Source: Arion vulgaris (taxonomy: Eukaryota > Mollusca > Gastropoda > Stylommatophora > Arionidae). From it: a DNA stretch of 64,000 nucleotides. The notes beneath the pieces were generated by a model. That model did no database searches and was not told the DNA's origin. It worked only from the letters and a program-made list of their open reading frames with translations. The DNA is taken from positions 12,884,414 to 12,948,413 of the forward strand of contig CM036762.1 of the NCBI GenBank assembly GCA_020796225.1, in the 5' to 3' direction. The position numbers and the translations under genes are program-made. Within the stretch, counting starts at the first letter, position 1, and the number at the start of each line of letters is the position of its first letter. This document shows positions 30,311 through 39,664 of this stretch, in pieces.

Positions 30311-31262
30311 ATGATGGGAATCATGAGTATTCCATGTACTGTTAAAATGACGAATGTGGAGGTGTTGAATGAAACTAAGATACGGAGAAAATGTATTGTC
30401 AATATAAGAAAGAGACAGTCATCATTTTTTGGACATGTAATGAGAAGGGGAGGCTTAAAATACATTGTGACAACCGGTAGAATCGAAGGGAGACGAGATA
30501 CAGAATGAGAAATAGAGAAAAGTTAAGACACCCTGACTCTAGGGACACTGAAATCAGAAGGAGACCAGATACAGGATGAAAAATAGAGAAAAGTTTAGAC
30601 ACCCTGACTCTATGACACTGAAATCGAAGGGAGACGAGACAGAGGAAGACAGATATCGAAAATAATATACACCCTGATTCTATGTCACTGAAGAGCGTCA
30701 ACAGGTACTTTGTCATTAGCCGGCCGCAAAAAGACCTGAACAACGACTTCCGGGTAAACCCCGGGTATCCCGTAGGCGTGTAGGGGATTGTCCGGTGATT
30801 TCCAAAGGTCGAACAGTCTGCGCGGTTTATTCCATTTGCGTTTTTGGGGTTTCATGTTGAAAAACCTTTCGTTTTCGCCTTTTTAAAAAAAATTAAGTAG
30901 TAACAAACAATCGCAAGATTTTAAATTTTGTGGCAGTATTTCTGTGGCAATTTCTGTTTTTTTGTTCCTATAATATAATTGTTCCTCCTTTCCTCGCTGT
31001 CTTTGTGTTGTTATCACCGTATATGTATCCACATACTAATGCATGAACTACCTGGGTCCCAAAGTGGACTGTTCACGACTATTTACAACATATCTAAAAA
31101 TAGATGACACTTTCCGACAATTTCTAAAAAAAAGTCTTCCTGTTAATTGCGGCCGGCTAATGACAAAGTACCGCGTCAACATATGAGATTTTACCAAATA
31201 CCAGAGATTTGATGAGATACGTGATCGCCTATGCAGGCCTGCAGGGCACCTGATGATGCTGA
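30311..31262 (+). mobile_element. LINE K fragment interrupted by a MITE
   Basis: The first part encodes MTNVEVLNETKIRRKCIVNI, RKRQSSFFGHVMRRGGLKYI and VTTGRIEGRR. A roughly 75-bp piece with ACACCCTGACTCTA is then present three times (30,482-30,700). The end (EILPNTRDLMRYVIAYAGLQGT) resumes at 31,182 after the MITE and matches ELIANTRDRDLWRYMTAYAR at 33,071. Confidence 0.75.
30704..31172. mobile_element. MITE with 26-bp terminal inverted repeats and 9-bp target duplication
   Basis: GCGTCAACA is duplicated at 30,695-30,703 and 31,173-31,181. The termini GGTACTTTGTCATTAGCCGG(CCGCAA) are perfect inverted repeats. 469 bp, no transposase. A 9-bp duplication would suit Mutator-like or Merlin elements; the termini do not match the Merlin copy at 23,463. 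Confidence 0.92.
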
Positions 31263-31451
31263 CGATTAAACAAATAATCAATGTCTAACCGCCCCACATT
31301 TTTTATTTTTAACAAAAGTACACAAGGAACGGTTCACCGACGATGCCTTGGAACAGAAACACCACGACCTACATTCTACTTTATAAAGTAGGTCGTTGAT
31401 ACAGCCTACTCGATACCACATTACAAAAAAATAAAACCAAGCAGGGCGTGC
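31263..31451. other. Unassigned spacer with a small palindrome
   Basis: CTACTTTATAAAGTAG inside ACGACCTAC...GTAGGTCGT (31,363-31,396) forms an imperfect hairpin. ACGACCTATTC...GTAGGTCGT at 23,390-23,416 is similar. Confidence 0.5.
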
Positions 31452-31745
31452 AGCGAAGTGTAACTTTAGGTCGTCCGAGACGGTGACTAGGTAGAATTCA
31501 AACTGGGTCAATGCTCCAACTATTCTTATAAAGTGCGTTGTTCAAATGTGTTCGTAGTGCCCGCAATCGGCGTCTGTCTCGCGTCTATTCCTACACGTGT
31601 GAGATAGTTGGACTGTTATATTGTTGGGAGTGTTAAACCCTTGAAGATAAACGTGCGTGCAATAGTTTGTTATCTACAAGTGTTGAAAACAACAGTTTGT
31701 CCACTAGTTTATACCTTGTCTCGTATTAACGAAATCTACTTTGAA

Positions 31746-32528
31746 ATGGCATCTCAACTGGATGGAAAGGTAGTAATAGTAACCGGTTCTAGTGGAGGAC
31801 TTGGTGAATCTATTGCTCTAACTTGTGCTTCCCGTGGAGCAAGTGTGACTTTTTGTGGTCGAGATCAAGCAAAACTAAAATCAGTGTTAGAAAAGGCTGT
31901 AGAAATCAGTGGCGGACACTCGGATAGGTTTCTGACAGTTCAAGGTGACTTAAACGACAAGTTAGTTCGAAAAAAGATAATTGAACAAACTGTAAAGAAG
32001 TTTGGACGTTTAGATGTACTGGTACCAAACGCTGGTGTTATAAGCATCTACAATGCATTTTTGGATGAAACTGAGGAATCATACAACAACATCATGGATA
32101 CTAACTTGAAATCTGTGTTCTTTCTCATACAAGAAGCTGTACCACATCTGGAAAAGACTAAAGGCAACATCATCACGATTTCTTCCATTGCTACAAGTAT
32201 GGTTGTTCCAAGCGCAACAATATATTCATTTAGTAAAGTCGCACTTGATCATTAACCAGTCCTGGCTGTAGATCTTGGTTCAAAGGCATCGGTAAACTCT
32301 GTCAACCCAGGATATTTTGCAACTTCAATTATGAGACACATCGAAGGCTATGAAGTACTTGCTAAGAAAGGAGTAGAGGCATCACGAGTTGGGCAACCAC
32401 TGAAAGGAAAAGTTGGTGTTCCTAAAGATGTAGCTGAAGCTGTGGTATTTCTGGCGTCGGATGCTGCAGGGTTTATCACTGGAGAACATATCAAAGTTGA
32501 TGGTGGGAGGAATTTTGTCCCAGCATAG
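31746..32528 (+). pseudogene. SDR oxidoreductase copy 1, frame broken
   Basis: Near-identical to the intact copy at 39,665. It has the TGSSGGLG dinucleotide-binding motif, NAG, the catalytic Ser and YSFSK (YxxxK), and so belongs to the classical short-chain dehydrogenase/reductase family. Around 32,250-32,300 it carries three small losses relative to copy 2 (1, 2 and 3 nt). The first creates an in-frame TAA right after ALDH (residue 169). The net loss of 6 nt restores the frame, so the C-terminal part (GVPKDVAEAVVFLASDAAGF...) stays open to TAG at 32,526. The start was chosen as MASQLDG because copy 2 has a stop codon directly before that ATG. An upstream in-frame extension to 31,608 exists here but matches copy 2's untranslated region. 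The lesion could be real decay or an assembly error: all changes are deletions clustered in about 50 bp. Confidence 0.8.
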
Positions 32529-32679
32529 CCACGGTAGTTAAATAAATTTAATAGCTAGCTTATTGCTGACTACTTGGCTGAGATTGAGTGTTTTGTTTAT
32601 TGTAGAGACAATAGTTGGTGTAATATGCAGAATATCGTTAATGTGTATTATCTTGTTAGAGTAAATGTTTGACTATCTT

Positions 32680-32790
32680 TGGCCTCTGTCCTCAGAGACA
32701 ATACGTCTTGCGTCACATAGTATCTTCTGTGATGAATCACAACGTTTCTTGTGGCTGTAATGGCCTATTCTATTTTGTATCTTCAATGGT
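32680..32790 (-). mobile_element. LINE H 3' fragment
   Basis: Shares AGACAATACGTCTTGCGTCA and AATCACAACGTTTCTTGTGG with 29,300-29,375. Absent from the corresponding place in duplication copy 2, so it arrived after the duplication. Confidence 0.75.
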
Positions 32791-32814
32791 TGACTAGTAA
32801 GGTTCAAATATAAT

Positions 32815-33540
32815 AGACATATGTATATGGAGGTCTATGAGGCTGGAATGTGGGTGTTGGTCTTTCGCTTCAAAGGTATTCGTTCTTTGCGTGAAGCGAT
32901 CGAGATACATGTTCAGAGGTTCATGATTTCAATGTAGGTGAGATCGAGATCCTAGTTCTATCGGAGATGGATGATAAAACGTAGGTCTTGTGCTCAAGTT
33001 AAGCACATAAAATAAACCCTTGATAGTTTAAAATTTATAACAGTAATCTGCAAAGACGCTGCACTCATCATCACGTGCCGTGCCGCCTGGCGTAGGCAGT
33101 CATATATCTCCACAAATCTCTATCTCTGGTGTTTGCTATCAATTCAGATGTTGACGCTCTAATGTGCCATGAAGTCAGGCTATTCAAATTTGTCTTTCTC
33201 TGTCTTCCTCTGTGTCGTCTACCCTCGAATTTACCAGTTGTTACAACTGTTGTACTAGCATTATTAATTAATACCATATTTAACACTTTCACATTGAGTC
33301 GTCTGAGTATTTTCACTTATGAGTTGTTATACTGGTTCGATGTAATTGTTAAGATGTTTTACGTCTGATATACTGGCTAATACAGTATATATTGTAATAT
33401 GAATGTGTCCTAGGTTAACAAAAGTTACAGAGTGAAAGGGTTAATATATTATCCGGGATCCTCTCCAGACCTCTTACTGTGTATGAAATAGACTGGAGCA
33501 TATCTGGTTATTCATCGAAGTGCAATGATGATGGTCCTAT
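32815..33540 (+). mobile_element. SINE D, split by a LINE K fragment
   Basis: Left part contains CAATGTAGGTGAGATCGAGA and CTATCGGAGATGGATGATAA. The right part resumes about 33,470 with GTATGAAATAGACTGGAGC and GAAGTGCAATGATGATGGTC. The orthologous copy at 40,630-41,040 is uninterrupted. Confidence 0.7.
33020..33370 (-). mobile_element. LINE K fragment nested in SINE D
   Basis: On the - strand: MKILRRLNVKVLNMVLINNA, VVTTGKFEGRRHRGRQRKTN, ELIANTRDRDLWRYMTAYAR then RHGT, the LINE K C-terminus. Confidence 0.75.
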
Positions 33541-33549
33541 AAATACCTC

Positions 33550-33863
33550 AGTAGATATATATATATATATATATATACTCGTATATATAAGGAATATGGC
33601 GCACACACACTTATATATATATATATATATACTGTATATATAAGGAATATGGCGCACATACACTATATATATATATATATACTCGTATATATAAGGAATA
33701 TGGCGCACACACACTTATATATATATATATATATACTCGTATATATAAGAATATGGCACACACACTTATATATATATATATATATATATACTGTATATAT
33801 AAGAAATATGGCACACATTATATATATATATATATATATATACTGTATATATAAGGAATAGGG

Positions 33864-33896
<33 letters not shown>

Positions 33897-34010
33897 CTCG
33901 TATATATAAGGAATATGGCGCACACACACTTATATATATATATATATATACTCGTATATATAAGGAATATGGCGCACACACACTTATATATATACACATA
34001 TATATATAAT
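33550..34010. repeat. (TA)n-based minisatellite
   Basis: About eight units, each a TA tract followed by CTCGTATATATAAGGAATAT and GGCGCACACACACTT (or CTG in place of CTCG). Absent from duplication copy 2. The open frames here (IYIYIY) are low-complexity artefacts. Confidence 0.9.
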
Positions 34011-34030
34011 ATAAACTTTAGGTTTCATGG

Positions 34031-34189
34031 CAGTGGCGGCTCGTGATCATTTTTGTTGATGGGGCAAGACATAAATTTTCGAAAAAAATCATGGTTTTGT
34101 GTTAGGTTATATTGTAATTTATAAAATAACCAATACACGTCACATGTTATGTTTGGTGGGGCTTGGCCCCTAATGACGAACCGCCACTG
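34031..34189. mobile_element. hAT-like MITE, CAGTGGCGG family
   Basis: Termini CAGTGGCGGCTCGTGATCA and the reverse complement of the right end CAGTGGCGGTTCGTCATTA. Internal text ATTTTTGTTGATGGGGCAAG and GTTTGGTGGGGCTTGGCCCC is shared with 55,557 and 58,499. The flanking 8-mers TTTCATGG and TTTGTGGT are only similar, so this copy is older. Confidence 0.8.
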
Positions 34190-34312
34190 TTTGTGGTAAA
34201 ATTATGATCTGATATGTGCTCTGTTTTCAATTGCGATCTTGATCATAGAGTCATCTTACATTTAATGTTTTACTAACTTAACAATAGGGAGTGGTTGTAA
34301 ACCACATATGAT

Positions 34313-34790
34313 GTAATAATAATACTTTTTTGCTTACCGTTATACATTACATATGGCCTGCAAGTAATTTCTCCATAACGCTCTATTATGGGTAACTCGC
34401 TCAATCTCCTCCACGGAACTGAGACCGGTATTTCTTGCCTCTGTCAGCAAAGTTCATTTAAGGGTCTACGTAGATCGCCCTTTCTATCTTGAACCCTATG
34501 CATCACATTTCAATGCCTGCTTTGATTTTTTCTTTGTGATCATTTCTCCTCAAGGTGTGCCCAATATATCTTCTTCTTCTTATAACAGTTGTCATTAGTA
34601 GTTGACCAGACATGTCTCTGATTTCATCACTTCTCCTGAATTCGTTCCATTTTATATTCATTATTTTTCGCAGACATCTATTTTCAAATGCATTCAACTT
34701 ACTTTCTATATCTTTAGTCTTTTTCCAACTCTCGCTGGCATGTGTTAGGATTGATACAACATTTGAATTGAAAACTTGCAATTTAATGTA
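34313..34790 (-). mobile_element. LINE R fragment
   Basis: On the - strand: VFNSNVVSILTHASESWKKT, NAFENRCLRKIMNIKWNEFR and RYIGHTLRRNDHKEKIKAGI, ending in an AATAATAAT tail. Interrupts duplication copy 1. Confidence 0.8.
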
Positions 34791-35004
34791 GACTGATAGA
34801 TGTTGCATATTCTTATTGTGCATTGTACATGTTATAGTGTTCATATGCCAATAGTGTTATCGTCACAAACATTTATTTATTTTAAGTTATTAGAAAAGTG
34901 TATGTATTTTAATTTGTTAAATTTAGTCAGAAGAGCAGAAGTACGTTGCCCCTCTCTCCCTCTCTCTCTCTCTCTTTATCTCTCTCTCTCTCTCTCTCTC
35001 TGAA

Positions 35005-35275
35005 GCATGTGACTTCTTCAAACGCTCCATATCGATCACTTAATAACCACTCTGTGTGATTTGTATGTGATCTGAGCCTAATAGCGATTGTACGTTGTGC
35101 CAGTTATGCGCCTACAAGTAGGCCAGCACTTCCGATGTTTGGGCTGCTTTTTATTGACTAGGGTAGCATCCCTACGGCCTACATCAGTCGCCTCTTATGA
35201 CATGTATTATAGGATACAGTGGTACTATTCTTTACTTCCCTTCCGGACCCTGGCAACACAAGGGCGGTAGCCTGT
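35005..35275 (-). mobile_element. SINE C, near full length
   Basis: In reverse: CAGGGTCCGGAAGGGAAGTA, the degraded core ATGTCATAAGAGGCGACTGA, AGTCAATAAAAAGCAGCCC, GGCGCATAACTGGCACAACG and ATATGGAGCGTTTGAAGAAG. It follows a (TC)n tract at 34,950-35,003. Confidence 0.85.
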
Positions 35276-35279
35276 GACG

Positions 35280-35470
35280 ACTTTGACGCTTAGGGCAGCA
35301 GCAAATACACACCAGTCTTCTCTATTCTCGGCCGTTCTCTGTATTATGCTCCAGCGTTGATTCATTTCTTTCAGTACTTGTTCTACTGTTCTCCTCCATG
35401 TCGTTTTTTATTTTCCATATTTTATGTCACTTATGTTGTATTTTTATTACAAGATTTTGTATGTAATTTG
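35280..35470 (-). mobile_element. LINE L C-terminal fragment
   Basis: Shares TGTATTATGCTCCAGC, CATTTCTTTCAGTACTTGTT and CTACTGTTCTCCTCCATGTC with 44,945-45,095. The - strand there encodes RRKPETTWRRIVKQELKEMN, a GRPKTTWRR-type LINE C-terminus. Confidence 0.65.
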
Positions 35471-35563
35471 TTTAATGTGTGTACCTATATCACGTGAAAT
35501 AAAAGTTCTTTGTGAATCATATGTAGAAGCGAGTCTGTGAAACTGATGTGACTGTATGATATT

Positions 35564-35903
35564 AATAAATAATAATAATTACTCTCATACCGTTATACGT
35601 TACATAGGGCCTGCAATTAATTTCTCCATACCACTCTATCCTTGGCAACTCGCTCAATCTCCTCCATGGAACTGAGACAGATATTTCTTGCCTCTCTCAG
35701 CAAAGTTCGTTTCAAGGTCTCCTTGGGTCGTCCTCTCTTTCCTGAACCCTTTGCATACCACTTCAATGCCTGATTTGATATTCGTTGATCATTTCTCCTC
35801 AAGGTGTGCCCAACATATCTCCATTGTCTCTTTCTTATAACAGTTGTTACTAGTGGTTGACCAGACATTTCTCTGGTTTCATCACTTCTCCTGAATTTGT
35901 TCC
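35564..35903 (-). mobile_element. LINE R 3' end
   Basis: On the - strand: MSGQPLVTTVIRKRQWRYVG, HTLRRNDQRISNQALKWYAK and GSGKRGRPKETLKRTLLREA, with an (AAT)n tail at 35,564-35,580. Confidence 0.85.
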
Positions 35904-36137
35904 GAATGTATGATAGTAAAAGGAATTCTAAGACTTACAGTTGCCCGCTGGTAATTTGTTCTCCTACATTATGCTACCAGTGCCAAACCTGGACGCTGAC
36001 AATACATGACAGAAAAAAAACCATTCACGAAAGATATGAAGTGTCTGCGCAGAATACTGGGAGTAACAAGAAGAGACCGGTTTACAAATGAAGACATCAG
36101 GAAAAATGTTGGAATACCATCAGTACTGAACTTCATC

Positions 36138-36595
36138 TTGTTCTTCTTCTTTCTCGAATCCTGTATGCCTCACAGCGTCAGGTCAGGAAGAGATTTCTAA
36201 AACGGGCCCTAGTATGCGCTTCGTAGATAGTCTCTTTCGTCGCCTCTGTTATCTCTGAGGTCCATCTTTTGCGTGGCCGGCCTTTTGCTTTGTACCCATT
36301 GTATCGAGCAGCATTGCTCTTTGGGTGCACTGTCTGATGGTAATCTGCTTACGTGGCCGAACCATTTAATTTGTTGTTTCTTGATGAAGTCTAGTACTGA
36401 TGTTGTACCCACTTTTTTCCGATGTCTTCATTTCTCAACCGGTCTCTTCTTGTTACAACCAGTATTCTGCGTAGACACTTCATCTCTGTTGTGACTAGTT
36501 TTCTTCTATCGTTTGTTGTCAGCGTCCAGGTTTGGCACTGGTAACATAATGTGGGAGAAAGATTGTGTTGAACATTGCTCTTTTTTCTTCATCAT
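36138..36595 (-). mobile_element. LINE J inserted into LINE J, 11-bp target duplication
   Basis: TGAACTTCATC occurs at 36,127-36,137 and 36,596-36,606. On the - strand: VLDFIKKQQIKWFGHVSRLP, ...DLRDNRGDERDYLRSAY, then a 3' end ATTCGAGAAAGAAGAAGAAC, i.e. a short GAA tail. It is 5'-truncated. Confidence 0.8.
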
Positions 36596-36791
36596 TGAAC
36601 TTCATCAAGAAACAATAAATTAAATGTTTCAGCCACATAAACATATTACCAACACAACAGACAGTGCGCCCCACAAAGAGCAATGTTATTCCGACACAGT
36701 GGAGACAAAGCAAACGCCGACTATGCAAAGGTGGACCTCAGAGATAACAGAGGCAACGAAAGACACTATTTATGAAGAGCACACAAAAGCC

Positions 36792-37071
36792 CGAAAGCCG
36801 CGGTAGCGTAGTTGTTAGTGAATTCGGTTCTCAAGGCTGGTGGTCCGGGTTTAGCTCCCGCAGTGGGCGTGGAATTTTTCCCTACCGCGACGGCTCTCAG
36901 GTTGACCCAGCCTCAATTGGGTGCCAGACATGCGCTGGGAAAGTAAAGCGACCGGTGTGATGCTGACAACATCACCCATCGTATGTCGACGGTCAATGAA
37001 AAATACAAGCTTAACACTGTATTGCCCTATATACCCCAAGGTATGAAAGGGTTCCTTTACTTTTTACATTT
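36792..37071 (+). mobile_element. SINE E, full length with about 13-bp target duplication
   Basis: ACACAAAAGC(C/G)CG flanks it (36,779-36,791 and 37,072-37,084). The head GCGGTAGCGTAGTTGTTAGT is A-box-like and GTCCGGGTTTAGCTCCCGC is B-box-like. The body has GGGTGCCAGACATGCGCTGG and GATGCTGACAACATCACCCA, and the end is GGGTTCCTTTACTTTTTAC. A second copy lies at 58,720. Confidence 0.88.
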
Positions 37072-37239
37072 TACACAAAAGCGCGTTCAAGAAATCTCTT
37101 CTTAATCTGAAGCTGTGAGGCAAATCATGACTGGAAAAGATCCACAAAAAAAAGGTGCATATAAAGGCTCTCTCCACGTGTTTCCTTTTTCAATTTGACG
37201 CTGGAAGGCACATCAAGATTAGACAAACAGAATATTGTG

Positions 37240-38514
37240 TATGTCAGTTACTTATAAATAGTTGTGATATTTCGTTACTTTCACAACAAATACTCGTTAA
37301 ACAAACTGGGTGACTTGATAGATTGCGACTGTGAACCAAAATATTCTTAAGACTTCTGTCCCGTCTGTACGCCACCAAAGGATAGTGTTGGAAGAGTGAA
37401 CGTGTCTCAGGATCAAACTGAAGAATGGAGAGATGACGGAATAAGACTTTCTTCACCAGGGAACCATGAGGGTGGAAAGTTAAGATAAGTTTCACCCTGT
37501 CAGAATTGGAAGTTCTATGCTGGTTAGAGAGGACCTCCTGGCAAGAAATTTGCTGAACGCGCTGCATAGCAGATGCAAGCACATTCTACGGGTATAGGCG
37601 CTTACGGAAGAAATCAAGCATCTCGTGAGCTCTATCGAGAAAATCAACGTCCTCGCTACAGAGGCGACGAAGGCGCAAGAGTTGAGAGAATGGTAAAGAG
37701 TCACGACAAACCTGGGAATGGGAAAAGGTAAAGAGGAGAAAACTATGTGCATCAGTAGGCTTGTAGTATACTGATGTAGTGAGGGTGGATAGGCTGATGG
37801 TGATAGTGATGTCAAGAAAGTTGACACAAGAGGTAGAGATGTGAGATGTAAACCGAATGACAGGATTGAAGACATTAATGAAATTAATGAAGCGTGACAA
37901 ATCGGCTTCAGGTATATCGGTAAAGCCGATACAATCATCAATGTATATCTCTCTCTGCGTTCCCGGCCTAGACTGATGGACCAACTTTTATCATGAATTT
38001 TACCGTGGTTTTAAGGGACTCTGTTCCTCCGTACAGCTTCTCGCCAAGCTCTGTGTTTTGGGGCCATGTTTTTTCTTATACCTGCTAACCGTTGACAGTC
38101 TTGCAGAACGTGTTCTGCCGTCATGTCCGCCTTTTGGCAGGGGCACAGGCTAGTTGTGCATGTATCTATGATACACGGACGGAAGAGGGCCATCATAGGA
38201 ATTTCATACTAGGTGCTCAAGATTACCCATGAATAGACAAGCATAACTGGGTCCCATTTTAGTACCCATGGCGACCCCACTGATCTGCTCAAAGAACTGG
38301 TCATTGAACTGAAAGGAGTTGAGAGTGAGAACTAGTTCTACAAGACGAAGGAGAGCCGAGGTGGAGACAAGTGGGTTAGTTCTCCTGTCGAGAAAGAACT
38401 GGAGAGCTTGAAGTCCGTCGGAATGAGATAAAGGCCTTTTGGTCGAAACGTTGCTGTTTATCGTCACTGTTTCTGTATTTTGTAAAACTATAGTACTTTG
38501 TTTGTACGTGTTTC
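37240..38514 (-). mobile_element. Penelope-like element 1 (reverse transcriptase remnant)
   Basis: On the - strand: LSHSDGLQALQFFLDRRTNP, LLRLVELVLTLNSFQFNDQF, FEQISGVAMGTKMGPSYACL (the Penelope palm motif), YIDDCIGF (catalytic YIDD), VNFLDITITI, VYYKPTDAHSFLLFTFSHSQ and SDRVKLILTFHPHGSLVKKV. These are Penelope-type reverse transcriptase blocks in order. A 200-bp foreign piece interrupts it (37,990-38,200). The 5' side is cut and joined to an inverted pLTR segment (38,430-38,514). Confidence 0.88.
37990..38200 (-). mobile_element. Foreign LINE-type fragment inside Penelope-like element 1
   Basis: On the - strand: MMALFRPCIIDTCTTSLCPC, QKADMTAEHVLQDCQRLAGI and RKNMAPKHRAW. The CPC...T(A/P)EHVLQDC pattern is the C-terminal zinc-binding end of many non-LTR polyproteins. 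It separates GVAMGTKMGP from YIDD. Confidence 0.65.
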
Positions 38515-39355
38515 GTTAATTCAAGCGATTTAGGCAGTTTGGAGTTACACGTTGTTCAAGTCGAACTGGAGGCAGAGTGAGAGGTGTGTTTAATCAGCGA
38601 GCCACAGGAACCATCAGTATGCATACTCTTCGATATATGTTGGGGAGACTGAGCACCTATGGGTCTGCCCGGAGTGCACTGACGTCAGTTTAGTAACCAA
38701 TAACCAATATTTCACCTCCCCCTACCTAAGCTTCTACTTTGATATTCAAATCGAAAGCTTCAATGAATTCATTCACGATTGCAAACTAGCGTCAGTCAAC
38801 CCAGACTTAAGCTTCCCAAAAGCTAAAATTAGTCACAATTCTACAGTTACTTGTCTACGAAATGAGGTCAAACGAATATGCTGCTTCGAAACAATATTTC
38901 TGCGCAACCGTCAACACCCGTCATTTCTTGGAAACCATGTCATGATTGCGATACTCCCGGATGGAGGAGATGGGGGAACTGACCCAAAAAACAACCCTAC
39001 TACATTGCCACCTTTGCCCTGACTGGCTTAATAACTCCAAGGGTGTTCTCTCTTGTATCATCAGTCAAAACAAAAGCTAGAAATAGAACACAGCTGCAGC
39101 TTCCTGAGGCGGTAGTGAGAATAAGAACAGAACTGTTCTTATCTAACAAATGTTGCAAGAATTTTACTGCCTCCCTAATATGGTAAAGAGCTTATCTACT
39201 GATAAAGTGTATGGTGCTGGTTTCAGTGGTGAGAATAGTGGTAGCCTTGATTTGGAGCTCTTCTTATGATGTATGAAATAGCACTGTTTTGCCTACTGTT
39301 TTTTTTGGCCTTTTCCAGACACTGTTTGGCCGAGTTTCTCAATTTTTAGTTGGCT
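38515..39355. other. Unassigned spacer between duplication copies
   Basis: No repeat or gene recognised. No frame carries a family signature on either strand. Confidence 0.4.
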
Positions 39356-39664
39356 GCCGTGATGTGTAACTTTAGGCCGGGTTGTACACTGCGAGTGTAG
39401 AAATAAAACTGGACCAATGGTCGAACTGTTCTTATAACTAACGTGTGTCGTATGTGTTCGCTCTACGTTAAGTCTGCGTCTGTCTCGCGTCTATTCACTA
39501 TTCATACCTGTTTGAGATAGTCGGAATTCTATTATTGTTAGGAGTGTGAAATCTTTGAAAAGAAACGTGTGTGCAATAGTTTGTAATCTACAAGTGTTAT
39601 ACTTTTGAAAACAACAGTTGTCCACTAGTTTATACCTTGTCTTGTTAACTGAAATCTACTTTAA

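Larger units (their letters stand above)
35910..37200 (+). mobile_element. LINE J copy with a nested inverted LINE J and a SINE E
   Basis: Encodes MKCLRRILGVTRRDRFTNED, IRKNVGIPSVLNFI and, after the nested copy, TIN(stop)MFQPHKHITNTTDSAPHKEQCY and MQRWTSEITEATKDTIYEEH. It is broken by LINE J in opposite orientation (36,138-36,595) and by SINE E (36,792-37,071). Confidence 0.75.
31452..37330. repeat. Segmental duplication copy 1 (carries SDR copy 1)
   Basis: Homology with 39,356-45,510 begins near TGTAACTTTAGG upstream of the SDR gene and continues through the SDR, a SINE D copy, text near 34,208-34,325 and 34,790-34,930, and LINE L plus the ACCTATATCACGTGAAATAA block (35,280-35,570). It ends in AGTTACTTATAAATAGTTG...CTGGGTGACTTGATAGAT (37,240-37,325). 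Each copy has its own later insertions. Confidence 0.7.

Noticed and set aside
31608..31745. N-terminal extension of SDR copy 1 (in-frame ATG at 31,608)
   Set aside because: The homologous region of copy 2 has an in-frame stop directly before MASQLDG, so the extension is untranslated leader that happens to be open.
33508..33999. Tyr-Ile repeat frames
   Set aside because: Translation of TA microsatellite units. No coding signal.
36792..36870. Possible true tRNA gene
   Set aside because: Same reasoning: it is the head of SINE E, which has a target duplication and a second copy at 58,720.
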